Assembly (NCBI RefSeq): GCF_024169315.1 | Contig: NZ_JALJWR010000001.1 | Location: 4,700,501 to 4,764,500 of the forward strand | Length of the DNA: 64,000 nucleotides | Direction of reading: 5' to 3' | Origin: Pseudomonas migulae | GTDB lineage: Bacteria > Pseudomonadota > Gammaproteobacteria > Pseudomonadales > Pseudomonadaceae | Shown here: positions 61,132 through 64,000 of the stretch, one piece after another | Layout: every line of letters begins with the position of its first letter | Numbering within the stretch: the stretch's first letter is position 1 | Translations under genes and position numbers: made by a program | The notes under the pieces: model-generated | What the model was told of the DNA's origin: nothing | The model's input: only the letters and a program-made list of their open reading frames with translations | Databases searched by the model: none

Positions 61132-61908
61132 TTACCAACCAAAGACATCGCAGCTGTTCGTTGTACTGACAGCAGCCAGCTGTTCCGGGCTGACCGCCAT
61201 GATTTCTGCCAGCGCCTCGCATATTGCCGGCAGGTGCGCCGGGCTGTTGCGTTGGCCGGGAAACATGGCGGGCGCCATATCCGGTGAGTCGGTTTCCAGC
61301 ACCACCGATTCCAGCGGCAGCTCGGCCAGCACGCGGTGCATGCGCAAGGCCTGCGGCCAGGTCGCCGCGCCGCCGAGGCCCAGTTTGAAACCGAGCTTGA
61401 TGTACTCGCGGGCCTCTTCCTTGCTGCCGGCGAAGGCGTGAATGATGCCCGCGCGTTTCAATTTGAAGCGCTTGAGCGTGGCAATCACCGCCGCATGGCT
61501 GCGTCGCACGTGAATCAACGCCGGCAGATTGAAGTCCGCCGCCAGTTGCAATTGCGCGTCGAACAACGTCTGCTGGCGCTCACGGTCGAGGGTTTCGATG
61601 AAGTAATCCAGGCCGATTTCGCCCACCGCACACAGCTGGTGGTGACCGGCCAGACGCGTCAGCCAGTCACCCAGTTCGTGCAAGTCTTCAGGGCGATGAT
61701 CCTCCAGATACACCGGGTGCAAACCGAACGCCGCGTGCAGATCGGGATCGCTCAGCACCAAATCCCAGACGCGCTGCCAATTGGCCTGATAAACCCCCAG
61801 CACCACGATCCGCCGCACACCGAGGGCGCGGCTCTCGGTGAGCAGCGCCTGACGATCCTCGTCGAAGTCCGGAAAATCCAGATGGGTGTGGGTGTCGATC
61901 AGCTCCAC
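61132..61908 (-). CDS. TatD-family metal-dependent hydrolase
   Basis: 258 residues from the GTG at 61908 (MELIDTHTHLDFPDFDEDRQ). A TIM-barrel hydrolase with the metal ligands visible: HTHLD at the start, E in VGEIGLDYF (about 97), H in LIHVRRSH (about 133), H in IIHAFAG (about 158), D in VLETDSPDMAP (about 207). Family members show deoxyribonuclease or other activities; the exact substrate is open. It starts three bases after fruR ends, so it lies in the same transcript. Confidence 0.93.
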   Translation of the reverse strand: MELIDTHTHLDFPDFDEDRQALLTESRALGVRRIVVLGVYQANWQRVWDLVLSDPDLHAAFGLHPVYLEDHRPEDLHELGDWLTRLAGHHQLCAVGEIGLDYFIETLDRERQQTLFDAQLQLAADFNLPALIHVRRSHAAVIATLKRFKLKRAGIIHAFAGSKEEAREYIKLGFKLGLGGAATWPQALRMHRVLAELPLESVVLETDSPDMAPAMFPGQRNSPAHLPAICEALAEIMAVSPEQLAAVSTTNSCDVFGW

Positions 61909-61911
61909 GGT

Positions 61912-62907
61912 TCAGTCCTGGCGAATACGCTGCTTGAAGGTCCGCGCGATGGCTTGAACGCCGGGCTGGTAATCGGATTGCTCGATGGCGGCCAGAGCCA
62001 GTTGCAGTGCTTTGTCGGCGATCAACTGATGTTGCTGGGCCATGGCATTCACTGGCAGTGGCAGGAAATCCAGCAACTGCGTGTCACCGAATGTGCCGAG
62101 GCGCAACGGACGGGTTTTTAACGGGAAGTCGTGCAGTGCGTCGAACACGCCCTGAAGCAACACGTAGGACGTGGTCACCAACGCGTCCGGCAGATGGCCC
62201 AGGCGCTGGATCATGTCTTCCATCAACTGTTTGCCGCACTCGCGGCTGAAGGATTCGCCGTGTTCGATCAGGATCTCGCCTTTGAACCCGGCCAGCGCTT
62301 CCTTGAACCCGGCCGCCCGCTCCTGGCTGATGCTCAGTTCGGGGCGTGCGCCGATCAGGGCGATCTGCTTGGGCAACGGGTCGAGCAGGCTGCGCGTCAG
62401 TTGCAGGCTGGCTTCGCGATCATCGCTGATCACCGAGCAGAAATGCTCAGGCTCCATGACCCGGTCAATGGCGATGATCGGGACACCCTTGGCTTGCAAC
62501 TGATGGTAACTGTCGTCACCGGTCGGCAGGCAACTGGCGACGATCAGCGCGTCGCAACGACGGGCGCGGAACAGTTGCAGCAATTGCCGTTCGCTGTCCG
62601 GCGCATCGTCGGAGCTGGCGATCAGCAATTGATAGCCACGGGCCCGGGCACCTTGCTCCAGCAGTTTGGCGATTCGTGCGTAACTGGGGTTTTCCAGGTC
62701 CGGCAAAATGAAGCCCAGGGTGCGGGTGTGCCGACTGCGCAGCCCGGCTGCCTGGGGGTTGGGCGTAAAGCCATGTTGCTCGACGACCGCGCGCACGCGC
62801 TCGACGGTGGCGCTGCTGATGCGTTGCTGTTCGGCCTTGCCATTGATGACATAACTGGCGGTGGTCACGGACACACCGGCCAGCTGGGCGATATCACTGA
62901 GTTTCAA
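61912..62907 (-). CDS. fruR: Catabolite repressor-activator FruR (Cra), LacI family
   Basis: 331 residues from the TTG at 62907 (MKLSDIAQLAGVSVTTASYV), with AAGGA about ten bases upstream; no ATG fits. The N-terminal LacI helix-turn-helix (about 3-22) and hinge are followed by a sugar-phosphate-binding domain (LGFILPDLENPSYARIAKLLE near 68). FruR/Cra represses the fruBKA phosphotransferase operon and is relieved by fructose-1-phosphate. It is divergent from fruB, and an operator-like sequence lies between. Confidence 0.95.
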   Translation of the reverse strand: MKLSDIAQLAGVSVTTASYVINGKAEQQRISSATVERVRAVVEQHGFTPNPQAAGLRSRHTRTLGFILPDLENPSYARIAKLLEQGARARGYQLLIASSDDAPDSERQLLQLFRARRCDALIVASCLPTGDDSYHQLQAKGVPIIAIDRVMEPEHFCSVISDDREASLQLTRSLLDPLPKQIALIGARPELSISQERAAGFKEALAGFKGEILIEHGESFSRECGKQLMEDMIQRLGHLPDALVTTSYVLLQGVFDALHDFPLKTRPLRLGTFGDTQLLDFLPLPVNAMAQQHQLIADKALQLALAAIEQSDYQPGVQAIARTFKQRIRQD

Positions 62908-63045
62908 CTCGGGGGGTTCCTTGTTTGTCGGCCGACATTTTCGCCAATCCTACCCGATTCAGGCAGGCAACTATTGTCGCAGCCAATCCGACAAGTTGGG
63001 CTTCAAGGATGGGACATTATCGAGTAACGTGCCAATCATTCTAGA

Positions 63046-63080
63046 TTAAACGTTTCAGCAAGCGTATTTTCTACGTTTCA
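63046..63080. promoter_or_regulatory. Putative FruR/Cra operator(s)
   Basis: TTAAACGTTTCA (63046-63057) matches the operator I recall for P. putida Cra upstream of fruB. A second, partial copy ACGTTTCA lies at 63073-63080. Both lie between fruR and fruB. Confidence 0.75.
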
Positions 63081-63159
63081 GGTGCATTTGGCCGGTTCTG
63101 CCGTGAAACCGCCAAAAGTGATGATTAAGCGCCTAAGCTGACTCATTCAAAACAATACC

Positions 63160-63177
63160 TGGCACCTCTAGGTGCCA
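63160..63177 (+). promoter_or_regulatory. Palindrome in the fruB leader
   Basis: TGGCACCT, CT, AGGTGCCA: eight perfect pairs, ending at the AAAAAGGAG ribosome binding site of fruB. It could be an RNA hairpin affecting initiation, or a DNA operator. Confidence 0.55.
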
Positions 63178-63190
63178 AAAAGGAGAAAGC

Positions 63191-64000
63191 ATGCTCGAGC
63201 TCACCATAGAGCAGATTTCCATGGGCCAGTCGGCCGTGGACAAGTCCGCAGCGTTGCATCTGCTGGCACAACATCTGGTCGCCGATGGCCTGGTGGCGGA
63301 CGGTTATCTCGCCGGTCTGCAAGCACGCGAAGCCCAGGGCTCGACCTTTCTCGGTCAAGGTATTGCCATCCCCCACGGTACGCCGGAAACCCGCGATCAG
63401 GTGTTTTCCACCGGCGTGCGGCTGATGCAGTTTCCCGACGGCGTGGATTGGGGCGACGGCCAGATCGTCTACCTGGCGATCGGTATCGCCGCAAAATCCG
63501 ATGAACACTTGCGGCTCCTGCAACTGCTGACCCGCGCCCTCGGCGAAACCGATCTGGGCCAGGCCCTGCGTCGCGCCAGTTCTGCCGAAGCCTTGCTGAA
63601 ACTGCTGCAAGGCGCGCCGCAGGAACTGGCGCTGGATGCACAGATGATCGGCCTGGGTGTGTCGGCCGATGACTTCGAAGAACTGGTCTGGCGCGGTGCC
63701 CGTCTGCTGCGTCAGGCCGATTGTGTGAGCAACGGTTTCTCCGCTGTGTTGCAACAGGTCGAGGCGCTGCCACTCGGCGATGGCCTGTGGTGGTTGCACA
63801 GCGAACAAACGGTCAAGCGCCCGGGCCTGGCCTTCGTCACCCCGGATAAACCGATGCGTTATCTCGGTCAGCCGCTGAGTGGCTTGTTCTGCCTCGCCAG
63901 CCTCGGCGAAGCGCATCAGGCCTTGCTCGAACGCCTTTGCGCGCTGCTGATCGAAGGCCGTGGCCATGAACTGGGGCGCGCCACCAGCAGCCGCAAAGTC
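63191..64000 (+). CDS. fruB: FruB, fructose phosphotransferase multi-domain protein (N-terminal part)
   Basis: The gene is open at the right edge; 270 codons are present from the ATG at 63191, which has AAGGAGAAAGC upstream. The N-terminal EIIA-Fru domain has the phosphorylated His at residue 62 (GIAIPHGTPE). This is followed by a linker and a region around 155-270 (VSNGFSAVLQQVEALPLGDG). FruB of pseudomonads carries EIIA, HPr-like and Enzyme I parts in one chain and delivers phosphate for fructose uptake; the rest lies outside. Divergent from its repressor fruR. Confidence 0.95.
   Translation, partial: MLELTIEQISMGQSAVDKSAALHLLAQHLVADGLVADGYLAGLQAREAQGSTFLGQGIAIPHGTPETRDQVFSTGVRLMQFPDGVDWGDGQIVYLAIGIAAKSDEHLRLLQLLTRALGETDLGQALRRASSAEALLKLLQGAPQELALDAQMIGLGVSADDFEELVWRGARLLRQADCVSNGFSAVLQQVEALPLGDGLWWLHSEQTVKRPGLAFVTPDKPMRYLGQPLSGLFCLASLGEAHQALLERLCALLIEGRGHELGRATSSRKV

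Overview
This window is chromosomal DNA from a fluorescent-group Pseudomonas (P. fluorescens complex or a close relative). The evidence is: GC-rich codon use; the tmRNA tag ANDETYGEYALAA; Pseudomonas-type REP/REPIN repeats; a Fur lacking the usual paired cysteines; and a gene order (smpB, ratA, rnfH, bamE, fur, recN, grpE, dnaK, dnaJ, dapB, carAB, greA, yhbY, rlmE, ftsH, folP, glmM, tpiA, secG, tRNA-Leu, tRNA-fMet, rimP, nusA, infB, rbfA, truB, rpsO, pnp) that I recognise from P. aeruginosa. No insertion sequence, prophage, integrase or CRISPR array is visible.

Layout. 2-7640: the 3' part of a Pel exopolysaccharide operon (end of pelB, then pelC-D-E-F-G), closed by a strong terminator. 7811-9952: an accessory redox block: ohr, then an HxlR-type repressor divergent from an Old Yellow Enzyme reductase. 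10106-10499: tmRNA on the minus strand. 10595-11421: two tandem paralogous small secreted proteins. 11552-20181: a lactate-use locus. lldP, lldE, lldF, lldG and an FAD/Fe-S D-lactate dehydrogenase run on the minus strand; a FadR-type regulator (lldR) is divergent, with a perfect palindromic operator between. 20289-24132: smpB, a Na+-dependent transporter, ratA, rnfH, bamE, fur. 24208-30946: recN with a LexA-like box, then grpE-dnaK-dnaJ with two sigma-32 type promoters, then dapB. 31057-36155: carA, carB and greA, preceded by a strong attenuator-like hairpin lying inside a possible leader ORF. 36184-43174: a membrane protein, yhbY, rlmE, ftsH, folP, glmM, tpiA, secG. 43196-52306: two tRNAs followed by the translation/RNA operon rimP-nusA-infB-rbfA-truB-rpsO-pnp.

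52443-57276: a tRNA-Thr with imperfect stems, a secreted coiled-coil repeat protein, a small unknown gene, nadC, and a large DUF1631-type protein. 57341-61011: ampD-ampE and a chemoreceptor with a FliA-type promoter. 61132-64000: tatD and fruR, divergent from the start of fruB, which runs off the right edge.

Functionally most of the window is core housekeeping: trans-translation (tmRNA and SmpB are both present, about 10 kb apart), heat shock, pyrimidine/arginine precursor synthesis, cell-wall precursor synthesis (dapB, glmM, ampD), translation initiation and RNA decay. The accessory interest is in the Pel operon, the redox block, the secreted paralog pair, the lactate locus, the coiled-coil repeat protein and several leader/hairpin structures. 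I see no clearly new multi-gene system. The best candidates for something undescribed are the carA leader, the duplicated secreted-protein cassette, and the coiled-coil repeat protein with the odd tRNA and orphan terminator around it.
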